NCBI GenBank assembly: GCA_964391865.1
Contig: CAYMNQ010000001.1
Coordinates: 496,001-560,000 of the forward strand
Reading direction: 5' to 3'
DNA from: DASZQL01 sp964391865
GTDB taxonomy: Bacteria; Planctomycetota; Phycisphaerae; Phycisphaerales; UBA1924
DNA length: 64,000 nucleotides
Positions 1 to 8,116 of the stretch are shown here, piece by piece. The notes under the pieces are model-generated. The model saw only the letters and a program-made list of their open reading frames with translations, was not told the DNA's origin and searched no databases. The translations under genes and the position numbers were made by a program. How positions within the stretch are numbered: the first letter of the stretch is position 1; the number at the start of each line of letters is the position of its first letter.

Positions 1-1
1 G

Positions 2-952
2 ATCACCTCGCCCAGCACCGGCTCCGTCATCCCCACCGCCACGCCCACGTTCTACTGGACCGACTCGCCCGACGCGGTGCTCTACTTCGTGCAGATCGCC
101 AGCGACGCGGCCTTCAGCAGTGTTGTGATGACCAGCCTCAACGCCTCCATCGGCATCGGCTGGCAGGCCAGCGTCGGCGTGCTCCAGCCCAACACCACCT
201 ACTTTGTCCGCGTCCGCGCGCAGAACGAGACGGGGATCAGCGTCTTCACGCCGACGGTCATGTTCACCACCGGTGCCGTCAGCGGGAATAACGACGCTTG
301 CGACAACGCCATCCGCGTCTTTGACGGGCTCACCCCGTACACGAACGGCGGCGCCACGACCGACGGGCCGGACGACGAAGCCTGCTTCTCGGGCGGGCAG
401 TTCCTGCGGAACGACACATGGTACACCTACACCGCTACCTGCAGCGGCTCGCTCACCGTCGCGCTCTGCGGCTCGACGCACGACTCCATGCTGAGCGTCT
501 ACGACACCCAGTGCCCCGATGGCCCGAATCAGCAGATCACCTGCATGGACGATGGCTGCGGTCTCTCATCATTCGTCACATTCGCCTGCTCGCTGGGGCG
601 AACATACGTCATCCGCACCGGCGGCTGGGGCGGGCAACGCGGCTACGGGCACATGGTCATCACCTGCACCCCCGCCTGCCCGGGCGACGCCGACGGCGAC
701 GCGCTCGTCGGTCTTTCCGACATCGCCGTCATGATCCTTCACTGGGAGCAGCCCGTGCAGCCCGGCACCAACGGCGACCTCTCCGCCGACGGCATCATCG
801 GCCCGGACGACATCAGCGTCGTCATCACCAACTGGGGCTCCAACTGCAACCAGGATCTCCGCATCGGAGATGAAGGGCTGATCAGCGGCCAAGGCAGCGG
901 CGGCACGCCGCTGGGCGAGGACGGCACGACGAATCGGCCCCGCGCGCGATGA
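2..952 (+). CDS. Secreted dockerin-type protein, 5' end outside window
   Basis: The reading frame is open from base 2, so the true start lies upstream of the window. The first ~75 residues look like a fibronectin-type-III strand pattern (FYWTDSPDAVLYFVQIA, TTYFVRVRAQNETG). A Cys-rich beta domain follows (NDACDNAI, DTWYTYTATCSGSL, GRTYVIRTGGWGG), a type common in planctomycete surface proteins. Near the C-terminus are two EF-hand dockerin-like repeats, CPGDADGDALVGLSDIA and GDLSADGIIGPDDIS, each followed by a W, the second in the usual NWGSNC. The protein is probably exported and anchored or assembled through these repeats. About 32 polar residues follow the NWGSNC end. Related proteins normally stop there, so the original stop codon may have been lost. 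No catalytic motif is visible, so the function is unknown. Confidence 0.75.
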   Translation: MTSPSTGSVIPTATPTFYWTDSPDAVLYFVQIASDAAFSSVVMTSLNASIGIGWQASVGVLQPNTTYFVRVRAQNETGISVFTPTVMFTTGAVSGNNDACDNAIRVFDGLTPYTNGGATTDGPDDEACFSGGQFLRNDTWYTYTATCSGSLTVALCGSTHDSMLSVYDTQCPDGPNQQITCMDDGCGLSSFVTFACSLGRTYVIRTGGWGGQRGYGHMVITCTPACPGDADGDALVGLSDIAVMILHWEQPVQPGTNGDLSADGIIGPDDISVVITNWGSNCNQDLRIGDEGLISGQGSGGTPLGEDGTTNRPRAR

Positions 953-1020
953 GGAGTCGGGAGTTTGGAGTTTCGAGTTTGGAGCCGGCAATCAACGTTC
1001 GTCGCCTGCAGCGTGCCTTC

Positions 1021-1068
1021 CGCCCGCGGAGCGGGCGCGCGATGGTTGCCAGACGCGCCAGCGTCTGG
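1021..1068. repeat. Two short hairpins between convergent genes
   Basis: CGCCCGC-gga-GCGGGCG (1021-1037) and CCAGACGC-gcca-GCGTCTGG (1049-1068) are two adjacent perfect hairpins between the ends of converging genes. Neither is followed by a U tract. They could act as weak bidirectional terminators or be copies of a dispersed palindrome. The preceding stretch (about 953-985) is the low-complexity string GAGTTTGGAGTTTCGAG, resembling other spacers in this window. Confidence 0.4.
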
Positions 1069-1136
1069 TCCGCGGCACTCCCACATTTCCTTTGTCTTCC
1101 CATTCGTCTCGCCCGCGAAACAGGCGAGCGAAGCCA

Positions 1137-3539
1137 TCACGGCGCATCCCAGCACGTCGGGCAATTCGGCACGATCACCGTCACGGTCTGGATCGCCGAG
1201 GAACCCGCTTCGGAGATCGACACTTCGATCTCGCCCGTAGTGGTCGGGTCCGTCGCGCCGGTCGGGATCAGCGTGAAGCGCCCAAGGAACACATAGAACG
1301 CGCTATCGCCGAAGAGCTGCTGGTTCTGCGCGGCCGTCACGCTGCCGAAGCCCGCGCCGGCCCACAGCGCGCGGAGCGGGTTGAGCCATTCGCCGTCGTC
1401 GTTCAAGAACGGCCCGCCCAGCGCCTGAGCGCGGGCCGTCGTGCCGAGCGCCAACCCCGAATCGAATCGGCGGCAATCAGTGAGCGACGCGCCGGTGACC
1501 GGGCGGAAATCGAAGCCGCTGATGTGCTGGAAGACCCGCGCGCCGTTGACGGTCACGCCGTCGTTCGTCAGCGGCCCGGTGGCGCTTACGCCGCCCGACA
1601 GCACCACCAGCACACTGAACGGCATCGCCGAATTCATGCGCAGATACAGATCGCCCGAGCGCGCGTTATCGAGGTCGGGGAAGCCGTCCTCGTCGGCGTC
1701 TTCATCATCGCAGCCTGTCACCGCGACCGGCAGCCAGATCGCCGAGAGCGTCTGCGTGGGCGGCTCGCCCCCGCCGCCCGTGCCGGGCGTGGAGTCGCAG
1801 GCATCGCCGATGCCGTCGCCGTCGGTGTCGGTCTGCGTGGGGTTGGGGTTGGTCGGGCAGTTGTCCTCGGTATTGGGCACGCCGTCGTCGTCGGCGTCCT
1901 CATCGGGCGTAACGGTCTCGCACGCGTCACCCACGCCGTCCGCGTCGGCATCGGCCTGCGTGGGGTTCGCGGTGTTCACGCAGTTGTCGCAGGCGTCGCC
2001 AACGCCATCGCCGTCTGCGTCGGCCTGACTCGCGTTGGCGGTGATGCGGCAGTTGTCGGTCGTGTCGGGCACGCCGTCGTTGTCGGCGTCGGGCTCCGAC
2101 GCGGGCGCGGGGGGCTGGTTCAGATTCGGGTTGTTGTTCCACTGCGCGGCATCGAACGGGGGCAAATCCACGCGGATCGGCGTGGCGAGGGAAGTGATCA
2201 GCGAGACGTTCAGCCGCCCGCCGATGTTGGTGATTGTGACGGGCGCCGTGATGCGCGCCACGCGGAGATAGAACGAGTTATCGCCGAAGCGCGCCGAGTC
2301 CTGCACAGGCTCAACGCCGGTCGAGGAGAGCACAAACCAGCCCGCAACGAGCGAGGTGCTAAAGGGCACGCCGGCGGTGCTGCTGCCGCCGGCGACGGTG
2401 ATCGAACTGGTGCCCAGCGCCAGGTACGAGTCAAAGTTGGAGCAGGCATCGTCGTCATCCTCGGGCGCGACGTCGCCCGCCGGGCCGCGGGTGTCCTGAT
2501 AGAACGAGCCTCCCGTGATGGTGATGCCACCGACGCTGGGCGATTCCGCGCCGAGCAGCGACGCGTTTGATGAGAGGCGCAGGTAGAGATCGTTGGTGCG
2601 GAAGCCGCGGATCGCGCCGCACGCGCCGGTACGGTTGTCGACGGGGACCCAGACGGCGTTGATGACGGGCGCGCCGCCCCCGCCGCCGCCGGTGGTGGTT
2701 CCGCCGCCGCCCGAGCCTGATCCGCCGGTCCCGCCACCGCCGGTGCCTGAGCCACCCGTGCCTGAGCCGCCGGAGCCTGAACCACCAGAACCCGAGCCGC
2801 TGCCGCCCGATCCTGATCCGCCGCTGCCCGAACCTCCGGAGCCGGAGCCGCCGCCGCTGCTCGAACCACCCGTGGTGCGCTGCGGACGATTGCGGATCAT
2901 CTCGGCGATCTGTTCCATCGACGGCGGGCCGTTCGGATCGTTCGTGTTGTTGTTGTCGGCGAGATTGCGGTTGGCGTCACGATTCGCGGCGGCGTTGGCC
3001 TGCGCGTCCTGGCGGCGCGCGAACTCCGCCTGCCGCCGGCGCTCCTGCAACTGCGCGAGCTGCTGCGCGCGCAGGTCATTCACATCGCGCACGTTCTGGG
3101 GCGAGCCGCCCGGGTTGTTCACACCTGCGTTGGGAAGGCCCGTCGTCGTCGTGGGCTGCGCCGCGTTGGGACGGCCGGCGTTCGGCGCGCCCCCGCCCCC
3201 CGGCGGGTTGGGGTTCTTGACATAGCGATTCGCGGGCGGCGGTTCGGCGCCTTCTTTCGGCAGCGGCGGCGGCGCGGGACGCGAGCCGTTCGTCGTGCCG
3301 TCGGGATTGAGCATCGATCGCGTCGGCTCGCGCGGCGGGGGTGGGGTGTACGCCGTGCTGGAATCACTCCCGAGCGAGCTGACATTGAGATTGTTCGTCG
3401 GCACCGGCCCGCCCGGCGTCGTGGGGCCGCCGACGGGAGGTGGGGCGTCGGGAGGCGCGCCCGAACCGGTGGGCCACAGAATGGCCGCGCTGGCGGTGAC
3501 GACGGCGGCGAATGCGAGTCCGGCCCAGGCTTTCTTCAT
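1137..3539 (-). CDS. Exported thrombospondin type-3 repeat protein with Gly/Ser linker
   Basis: This is an 800-residue exported protein. The start at 3539 (MKKAWAGLAFAAVVTASAA) is preferred because AGGGA lies 9 nt upstream. An ATG 9 nt earlier has no spacing for that site. An N-terminal membrane or signal segment is followed by a long Pro/Asn/Gln-rich disordered region, then a low-complexity linker of GSGGSG units around residues 215-280. The C-terminal half holds two similar beta domains, each with an AVWVP/AIWLPV entry motif and a DLYLR strand. Between them are about three calcium-binding thrombospondin type-3 repeats (DADNDGVPDTTDNC, DADGDGVGDACDNC). TSP3 repeats usually form stiff calcium-loaded spacers, so a cell-surface structural role is likely. 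No enzymatic motif is seen. It converges on the preceding dockerin gene. Confidence 0.8.
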   Translation of the reverse strand: MKKAWAGLAFAAVVTASAAILWPTGSGAPPDAPPPVGGPTTPGGPVPTNNLNVSSLGSDSSTAYTPPPPREPTRSMLNPDGTTNGSRPAPPPLPKEGAEPPPANRYVKNPNPPGGGGAPNAGRPNAAQPTTTTGLPNAGVNNPGGSPQNVRDVNDLRAQQLAQLQERRRQAEFARRQDAQANAAANRDANRNLADNNNTNDPNGPPSMEQIAEMIRNRPQRTTGGSSSGGGSGSGGSGSGGSGSGGSGSGSGGSGSGGSGTGGSGTGGGGTGGSGSGGGGTTTGGGGGGAPVINAVWVPVDNRTGACGAIRGFRTNDLYLRLSSNASLLGAESPSVGGITITGGSFYQDTRGPAGDVAPEDDDDACSNFDSYLALGTSSITVAGGSSTAGVPFSTSLVAGWFVLSSTGVEPVQDSARFGDNSFYLRVARITAPVTITNIGGRLNVSLITSLATPIRVDLPPFDAAQWNNNPNLNQPPAPASEPDADNDGVPDTTDNCRITANASQADADGDGVGDACDNCVNTANPTQADADADGVGDACETVTPDEDADDDGVPNTEDNCPTNPNPTQTDTDGDGIGDACDSTPGTGGGGEPPTQTLSAIWLPVAVTGCDDEDADEDGFPDLDNARSGDLYLRMNSAMPFSVLVVLSGGVSATGPLTNDGVTVNGARVFQHISGFDFRPVTGASLTDCRRFDSGLALGTTARAQALGGPFLNDDGEWLNPLRALWAGAGFGSVTAAQNQQLFGDSAFYVFLGRFTLIPTGATDPTTTGEIEVSISEAGSSAIQTVTVIVPNCPTCWDAP

Positions 3540-3548
3540 CTCACTCAT

Positions 3549-3987
3549 TCCCTACGGGTTCGACGACGGAAAGATGCCTGGACTCTCAAACGGTTCGCGC
3601 TCGGATTGGGCGGAAATCGATCCGCTGTAAGGTTATCCTCGCCGGAACTCGCCGTCGGCGTTGAAAATCTGTGGGCGTTTTCGGGTTTTGAGAGGATGAT
3701 CATGCGGCGGCACGCGGAGCGACGAGCGATTCCGTCAGGACGCCGGCTGCTCAGAGAACGGAACGACTGAACTGGCCGGGCTGCTGGTTCAGTGGTCGAA
3801 TTTTTGCTTGCTTGTGTTGGGGAACTCACGGTACCGCGCCCGAAGCGCGTGTATATTTAGCCTTCCCGCTCAGCGCGACGCCCGGCGGGGTGTGTCCGAC
3901 CATTCAATGAACTGACCTTGTTGAGCGCGGCCGACCGCCCTCCGCTCTCGGAAGAGCGAGCGCGGCCGCGAATCGAGGAGACTGCTG
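3549..3987. other. Intergenic region between divergent secreted-protein genes
   Basis: This spacer of about 440 bases separates two divergently transcribed exported-protein genes, so it must hold promoters for both. An AT-rich TATATTTAG at about 3852-3860 is a candidate -10 region for the rightward gene, but no convincing -35 box pairs with it. No coding sequence, tRNA or strong hairpin was found. Confidence 0.4.
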
Positions 3988-5559
3988 ATGTCGCTGAAGA
4001 TGTTCTCACGCGCCCGTGTTGGTGCTACGCTCGCCGCTGCTGTGGTTTTCTCGGCGGCGGGCTCCGCTTCGGCGCAGCTGCGCGTTGCATCGTGGAACAT
4101 ATCCAACTATGCCGGTGGGAATCACCCGGCGCTGACCAGCGCGATCTTCGGTTCGTTCGAGGGTCGGCAACTCCGCCCCGACGTGATCACCACCCAAGAG
4201 TTCCTGAGCCAGGCGGCGGTGACCAGCTTCCTGCAGATGCTCAACGCTAACGAGCCGGGGCAATGGGGCGCGGCATCGTTCATCGACGGGCCCGACACCG
4301 ACTGCGCCTTTTTCTACCGCATCAGCAAGGTCGAATTCCTCGGCACCACCACCGTGGCGGTCGGGTCGAGCTCGACCGCCAACCAGCCGCGGAACACGTA
4401 CCGCTACGACGTGCTGCTGCGCGGGTATGAATCGGTCGGCGCCGCGCTCGCGATCTACAGCACGCACATGAAAGCGCAGGGTGGCACGAACGACGGCGGG
4501 CGGCGGCTGATCGAAGCGCAGCGCATCCGGCTGAACGCCGAGGGCGTGGACACGAACGGCCCCGGCACCGGGCTGCCGAGCGGCTACCGCTTCCTCGTCG
4601 GGGGCGACACGAACATCCAGTCGTCCGGCTCGCAGGAGTATCAAGCCTTCGTCGCGTCGCAGGCCAACAACAGCGGGCGTTTCTTCGATCCGATCGCCAC
4701 GCCCGGCTCGTGGAACAACAACGGTGCCTTCCGCTTCGTCCACACGCAGGACCCTTCCGGTGCGGGCGGCATGGACGATCGGCACGACCAGATTCTCTGC
4801 GGCGCGGAACTCGTCGACGGCGAAGGGCTGAGCTACATCGGCAACCCGCTGATCCCCTACAGCACCACGACGTGGAACGATCCGAATCACTCGTACCGCT
4901 CGTGGGGCAACGACGGCACCACCTTTAACTTGGCACTGGCGACGACGACCAACTCGTTCGTCGGGCCGGTGATCGCGCAGGCGCTCATCACGATGGCGGG
5001 CGGCGGCGGGCACCTGCCCATCGTGCTCGACCTGCGCGTGCCGGCGAAGGTTGGCTCTGACGCCGTCGTCGACTTCGGCACGGTGACACAGGGCGATTCG
5101 GCGATGCAGCCGCTGATGGTGTCGAACGCGGGCGACGTGGCGCTGTGGAGCGCGGCGGGGATCGATGAACTTGACTACACGCTCAGCGCCAGCGCCGAGT
5201 TCAGCGCTCCGGCGGGATCATTCGTCGAACTCGCGGGCGGCGGCGGGAATGTCCACGTGCTGAGCATGGACACCAGCACCCCCGGCGTGAAGAGCGGCAC
5301 GGTAACGATCGCGTCCGACGACCCAGACCAGCCGTCGCGCGTGGTGACGCTGATGGGCGTGGTCAACGCGCTCCCCCCGGCGTGCCCGGGCGACGCCGAC
5401 GGCGACGGGATGGTCGGGCTCTCCGATATCAGCGTGGTGGTCGTGAACTGGGGCGCGATGGCAACCGGCGCGGCGAACGGTGATCTCGACGGCGACGGCT
5501 TCGTCGGGCTTTCGGACATCAGCGTGGTCGTGAGCAACTGGGGGGCGAACTGCCGTTGA
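3988..5559 (+). CDS. Exported endonuclease/exonuclease/phosphatase-fold protein with dockerin
   Basis: The start is fixed by GAGGAG 7 nt before the ATG. Residues 1-30 form a signal peptide ending in ASAQ. Residues ~31-350 resemble the endonuclease/exonuclease/phosphatase superfamily: LRVASWNISNY at the start, ITTQEFLS as the metal-binding Glu region, a YSTHMKA strand, FLVGGDTNI (the Asp-containing motif) and GGGGHLPIVLDL (the terminal His). Members cleave phosphodiester or phosphomonoester bonds. The substrate here (nucleic acid, sphingolipid or other) cannot be assigned. Residues ~355-450 form an Ig-like domain (VDFGTVTQGDSAMQPLMVSN) of the ASPM/hydin type. The C-terminus carries two EF-hand repeats, GDADGDGMVGLSDIS and GDLDGDGFVGLSDIS, ending NWGANCR. 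The enzyme is probably displayed or anchored at the cell surface. Confidence 0.8.
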   Translation: MSLKMFSRARVGATLAAAVVFSAAGSASAQLRVASWNISNYAGGNHPALTSAIFGSFEGRQLRPDVITTQEFLSQAAVTSFLQMLNANEPGQWGAASFIDGPDTDCAFFYRISKVEFLGTTTVAVGSSSTANQPRNTYRYDVLLRGYESVGAALAIYSTHMKAQGGTNDGGRRLIEAQRIRLNAEGVDTNGPGTGLPSGYRFLVGGDTNIQSSGSQEYQAFVASQANNSGRFFDPIATPGSWNNNGAFRFVHTQDPSGAGGMDDRHDQILCGAELVDGEGLSYIGNPLIPYSTTTWNDPNHSYRSWGNDGTTFNLALATTTNSFVGPVIAQALITMAGGGGHLPIVLDLRVPAKVGSDAVVDFGTVTQGDSAMQPLMVSNAGDVALWSAAGIDELDYTLSASAEFSAPAGSFVELAGGGGNVHVLSMDTSTPGVKSGTVTIASDDPDQPSRVVTLMGVVNALPPACPGDADGDGMVGLSDISVVVVNWGAMATGAANGDLDGDGFVGLSDISVVVSNWGANCR

Positions 5560-5687
5560 AGTCGGAAGGGCGGAAGTCGGAAGGTTCTGCCGCACATTGC
5601 GAACGGCAAGAATTGAACTTCAAGCTGAAAGCTGACAGCCGAACGCTGACCGCTGAGCGCTTTCCCGTTTGGCCCGCGATCGGTGTT

Positions 5688-5716
5688 TTGCCACTGTTCG
5701 GGTGCGCGCCTACACT
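5688..5716 (+). promoter_or_regulatory. Sigma-70-type promoter for pdhA
   Basis: TTGCCA (5688-5693), a 17-nt spacer and TACACT (5711-5716) give a near-consensus housekeeping promoter about 115 nt upstream of the pdhA start. The bases just before it (about 5625-5660) are a low-complexity run of GCTGA-like units. Confidence 0.6.
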
Positions 5717-5829
5717 GCCCGATTCGCGCTGACCCAGTGAAATCCGCCGATCAGGCCGATCAGGATTGTGCGGCGGGGTGCATCCGAGCGGCGATCCGCA
5801 CGGATGGGAACGGACGCCGAGGAGCTGTG

Positions 5830-7116
5830 ATGACGACTATGACCGCCGTGAACAAGCATCCCGACCTTCGTACCGGGCGACCTTCCGACCACCTGTCGGA
5901 CGAGACGCTCATCAAGTGGCTCTACGACATGATGCTCATCCGCGAGTTCGAATTGCGGACGATGGCGGCGTATCAGCAGGCGAAGATTGGCGGGTTCTGC
6001 CATGTGTACATCGGGCAGGAAGCGACGGCCGTCGGCACGATCGGGTGCGTGAATCATGATGACCCGGTCGTCACGGCGTACCGCGATCACGGGCACGCGC
6101 TCGCGCGGGGCATGACCAGCCGCGCCTGCATGGCGGAGATGTACGGCAAGATCACCGGCTGCGCCAAGGGCAAGGGCGGGTCGATGCACATGTTCGACAA
6201 GCCCAACCATCTGTACGGCGGGCACGGCATCGTCGGCGCGCAGACCGGTCTCGGGCTCGGGCTTGGGTTCGCGACGCGGTATCTGTGGGAAGTGATGGGT
6301 CAGGCGATGCCAGCGGACGGGCCCGGCGGGGACACGCTCCCGACGATCGAGCCGAAGAAGCGGGTGTGTTTGTGCTACCTCGGCGACGGCGCGCTGAATC
6401 AGGGCGTGTTCCACGAGGCGCTGAATCTCGCGGGCTTGTACGGCGTGCCGGTGATCTACATCGTCGAGAACAACGGGTACTCGATGGGCACGGCGATCGA
6501 GCGCGGCACGACGATGGCGCACGACCTGTCGGTGAAAGCCGCCGCGTACGGCATCGATTTCCTTGACGTCGACGGCATGGACATCTGCTCGATCTACGAC
6601 TCGTTCAAGCCGTTCGCGGACAAGTGCCGCGAGGAGCAGAAGCCGGGGTTCGTCGATCTGAAGACGTACCGGTACCAGGGGCACTCGATGAGCGACCCGC
6701 AGAAGTACCGCACGAAGGAAGAAGTCGCCAAGTTCCAGGAGCGGGACTCGATCGACCGGCTGGCGCACCTGCTGCTGTCGCCCAAAGGGCAGAAGGTCGC
6801 GGGCGTGCAAAGCGAGCCCCGAGCGGGAGCGAGCGGGTCTTCTTCAGGCACAGGCAACAGCGCGGCGGCGGATCGCGCCTTCGCGGCGGCGCTGGCCGAG
6901 ACGCCAAGAACGGCGCGCGGCTGCCTGAGCGAGGATCGCTACAAAGAGATGCAGAAGGAAATCCGCGAGATCGTGCGCGACGCCGTCGAGTTCGCGGAGA
7001 AGAGCGACACGCCGGACCCGGCGAGCGAGCTGTACAGCGATGTGTACATCAACCCGCAGGCGAATCTCAGCCCCATCGGCGAGTATGGCGGTGGGGTGAG
7101 GAATCCGTTGTTGTGA
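5830..7116 (+). CDS. pdhA: Pyruvate dehydrogenase E1 component, alpha subunit
   Basis: This subunit binds thiamine diphosphate and, with PdhB, decarboxylates pyruvate and reductively acetylates the E2 lipoyl arm. The ATG at 5830 is chosen because GAGGAG lies 5 nt upstream. An upstream in-frame extension has no family similarity. Visible motifs are GFCHVYIGQEA, YRDHGHALARGM, GGSMHMFD, the ThDP motif GDGALNQGVFHEALNLAG...ENNGYSM, and YRYQGHSMSDP with the phosphorylation-loop region. It has 428 residues, longer than usual. One insertion (~residues 160-175, MPADGPGGDTLP) lies before the ThDP motif. A second of ~45 residues lies between LAHLLL and LSEDRYKEMQKEI and contains a copy of a dispersed DNA repeat. 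The usual downstream partner pdhB is separated from it by a toxin-antitoxin locus. Confidence 0.95.
   Translation: MTTMTAVNKHPDLRTGRPSDHLSDETLIKWLYDMMLIREFELRTMAAYQQAKIGGFCHVYIGQEATAVGTIGCVNHDDPVVTAYRDHGHALARGMTSRACMAEMYGKITGCAKGKGGSMHMFDKPNHLYGGHGIVGAQTGLGLGLGFATRYLWEVMGQAMPADGPGGDTLPTIEPKKRVCLCYLGDGALNQGVFHEALNLAGLYGVPVIYIVENNGYSMGTAIERGTTMAHDLSVKAAAYGIDFLDVDGMDICSIYDSFKPFADKCREEQKPGFVDLKTYRYQGHSMSDPQKYRTKEEVAKFQERDSIDRLAHLLLSPKGQKVAGVQSEPRAGASGSSSGTGNSAAADRAFAAALAETPRTARGCLSEDRYKEMQKEIREIVRDAVEFAEKSDTPDPASELYSDVYINPQANLSPIGEYGGGVRNPLL
6813..6838 (+). repeat. 26-nt dispersed repeat copy inside pdhA coding sequence
   Basis: This 26-nt segment (starts CGAGCCCCGAGCGGGAGC, ends GAGCGGGT) matches, with about two differences, the arm of an intergenic inverted repeat at 46664-46689, read on its minus strand. 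Here it is translated in frame as part of SEPRAGASGS. It lies in an insertion that canonical E1-alpha proteins do not have. Confidence 0.6.
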
Positions 7117-7139
7117 GTGGTCGGGGACGGAGCCTCTTC

Positions 7140-7274
7140 ATGCTCGAACCGAACATCTGCTGGTGCTGCTGCCCGTTGTGCTGGTACGTCGCCGCCTTGG
7201 TTGTGGTCGTGATTCTGCTGCCTGTTGTCGGCTGCGCGGCGATTCGTGAGCGGGGCACCCCGATTGATCGATGA
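7140..7274 (+). CDS. Possible small Cys-rich membrane peptide
   Basis: This short frame encodes 44 residues with a Cys/Trp-rich start (NICWCCCPLCW) and one hydrophobic segment (VAALVVVVILLPVVGCAA). No good ribosome-binding site precedes it. Its end overlaps the start of a degraded nucleotidyltransferase fragment. It could be a genuine micro-protein or chance coding after pdhA, so it is kept at low confidence. Confidence 0.2.
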   Translation: MLEPNICWCCCPLCWYVAALVVVVILLPVVGCAAIRERGTPIDR

Positions 7275-7387
7275 CCACCCCCAGAATCCCCGTCCCGCAC
7301 GAAAAGCTCGCCGAGTTCTGCCGGCGGTGGAAGATCACGGAGTTGGCGCTCTTCAGGTCAAGTTTGCGAGTCCCGCGGCAGCGATGA
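7271..7387 (+). pseudogene. Truncated MNT-type nucleotidyltransferase (antitoxin-like) remnant
   Basis: The 38 encoded residues (HEKLAEFCRRWKITELALF...) match the N-terminal helix and first strand of minimal nucleotidyltransferases of the MNT/HEPN type. In intact members this is followed by a GS motif and a DxD catalytic pair. Here the expected G of LFGS is R and the frame stops after LFRSSLRVPRQR, before any catalytic Asp. It is a non-functional remnant lying directly upstream of an intact DUF433 toxin-antitoxin pair. Confidence 0.6.
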
Positions 7388-7450
7388 GCCCCGCAACGCG
7401 CGAGAAGTCTTCACGGCGGCCGCGCCCTACGATCACCCGGAGAATCCGCC

Positions 7451-7690
7451 ATGTACATCGCCGATCGAATCACGGTTGAAGAAGGCAAGATGGGCGGCGT
7501 GCCGTGCATCCGCGGGCTGCGCATCCCGGTGGTCACGGTGGTCAAGCTGGTCGCCAACGGCATGACCACTGAAGAGATTCTGCGCGATTACCCGAGCCTT
7601 GAAGCCGCCGACATCAAAGCGGCGCTGCTCTTCGCCGCCGAGTGCATGCTGCCGACGCGCGTGATCCCTCTTCGCCCGACGGGGTCGTGA
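7451..7690 (+). CDS. DUF433 family antitoxin
   Basis: A 79-residue protein with the DUF433 signature: ITVEEGKMGGVPCIRGLRIPV near the N-terminus, then GMTTEEILRDYPSLEAADIKAALLFAAE, a winged helix-turn-helix-like segment. DUF433 proteins are predicted antitoxins that bind a partner toxin and probably autoregulate their operon. GGAGAA lies 6 nt before the ATG. The stop codon is 3 nt before the GTG start of the next gene, so the two genes are cotranscribed. The pair lies between pdhA and pdhB in the same orientation, which places it in the PDH transcription unit unless it has its own promoter. Confidence 0.85.
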   Translation: MYIADRITVEEGKMGGVPCIRGLRIPVVTVVKLVANGMTTEEILRDYPSLEAADIKAALLFAAECMLPTRVIPLRPTGS

Positions 7691-7693
7691 TCG

Positions 7694-8053
7694 GTGCGGT
7701 TTCTGATCGACAACTCGCTCTCCCCCACCCTCGTCGGGGTGCTGCGCGCGATCGGGCACGAGGCGGAGCACGTTCTCGACCACGGGATGCAGGCGGAGGC
7801 GGACGCGGCGATCGTGGCGCGCGCCATCGAGACCGGCAGCGTGGTGGTCGCGGCGGATACTGACTTCGGCGAGATCGTGATGCGCTCGGGGCTTCGCCGA
7901 CCGTCGATCATCCTGTTCCGTCTGTACGACAACCGCCCAGCGCTGATCGCCGCGCTCCTTCGTTCACACCTCCCGACGCTGATCGAGCATCTCGAAACCC
8001 CGAGCATCGTGGTCTTTGACGACGCCGGAATCAGGATTCACCGCCTCACATAG
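7694..8053 (+). CDS. DUF5615 PIN-like toxin
   Basis: A 119-residue PIN-like protein of the DUF5615 (Mut7-C-like) type, which is commonly paired with DUF433 antitoxins. Conserved acidic residues of the PIN-like fold are visible: FLIDNSLSP at the N-terminus, GHEAEHVLDHGM, and VVVAADTDFGEIV in the middle. The last carries the acidic DTDF motif expected at the active site. The likely activity is RNA cleavage, held in check by the upstream partner. The start is a GTG 3 nt after the antitoxin stop. All key acidic positions appear intact, so the toxin is probably functional. About 60 nt of T-rich sequence separates it from pdhB. Confidence 0.8.
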   Translation: MRFLIDNSLSPTLVGVLRAIGHEAEHVLDHGMQAEADAAIVARAIETGSVVVAADTDFGEIVMRSGLRRPSIILFRLYDNRPALIAALLRSHLPTLIEHLETPSIVVFDDAGIRIHRLT

Positions 8054-8116
8054 TTCCCAAATTTTTTCCCTATCATTCTGGATTCTTCATACGTCACTCG
8101 CCGGATTGATTCACCC

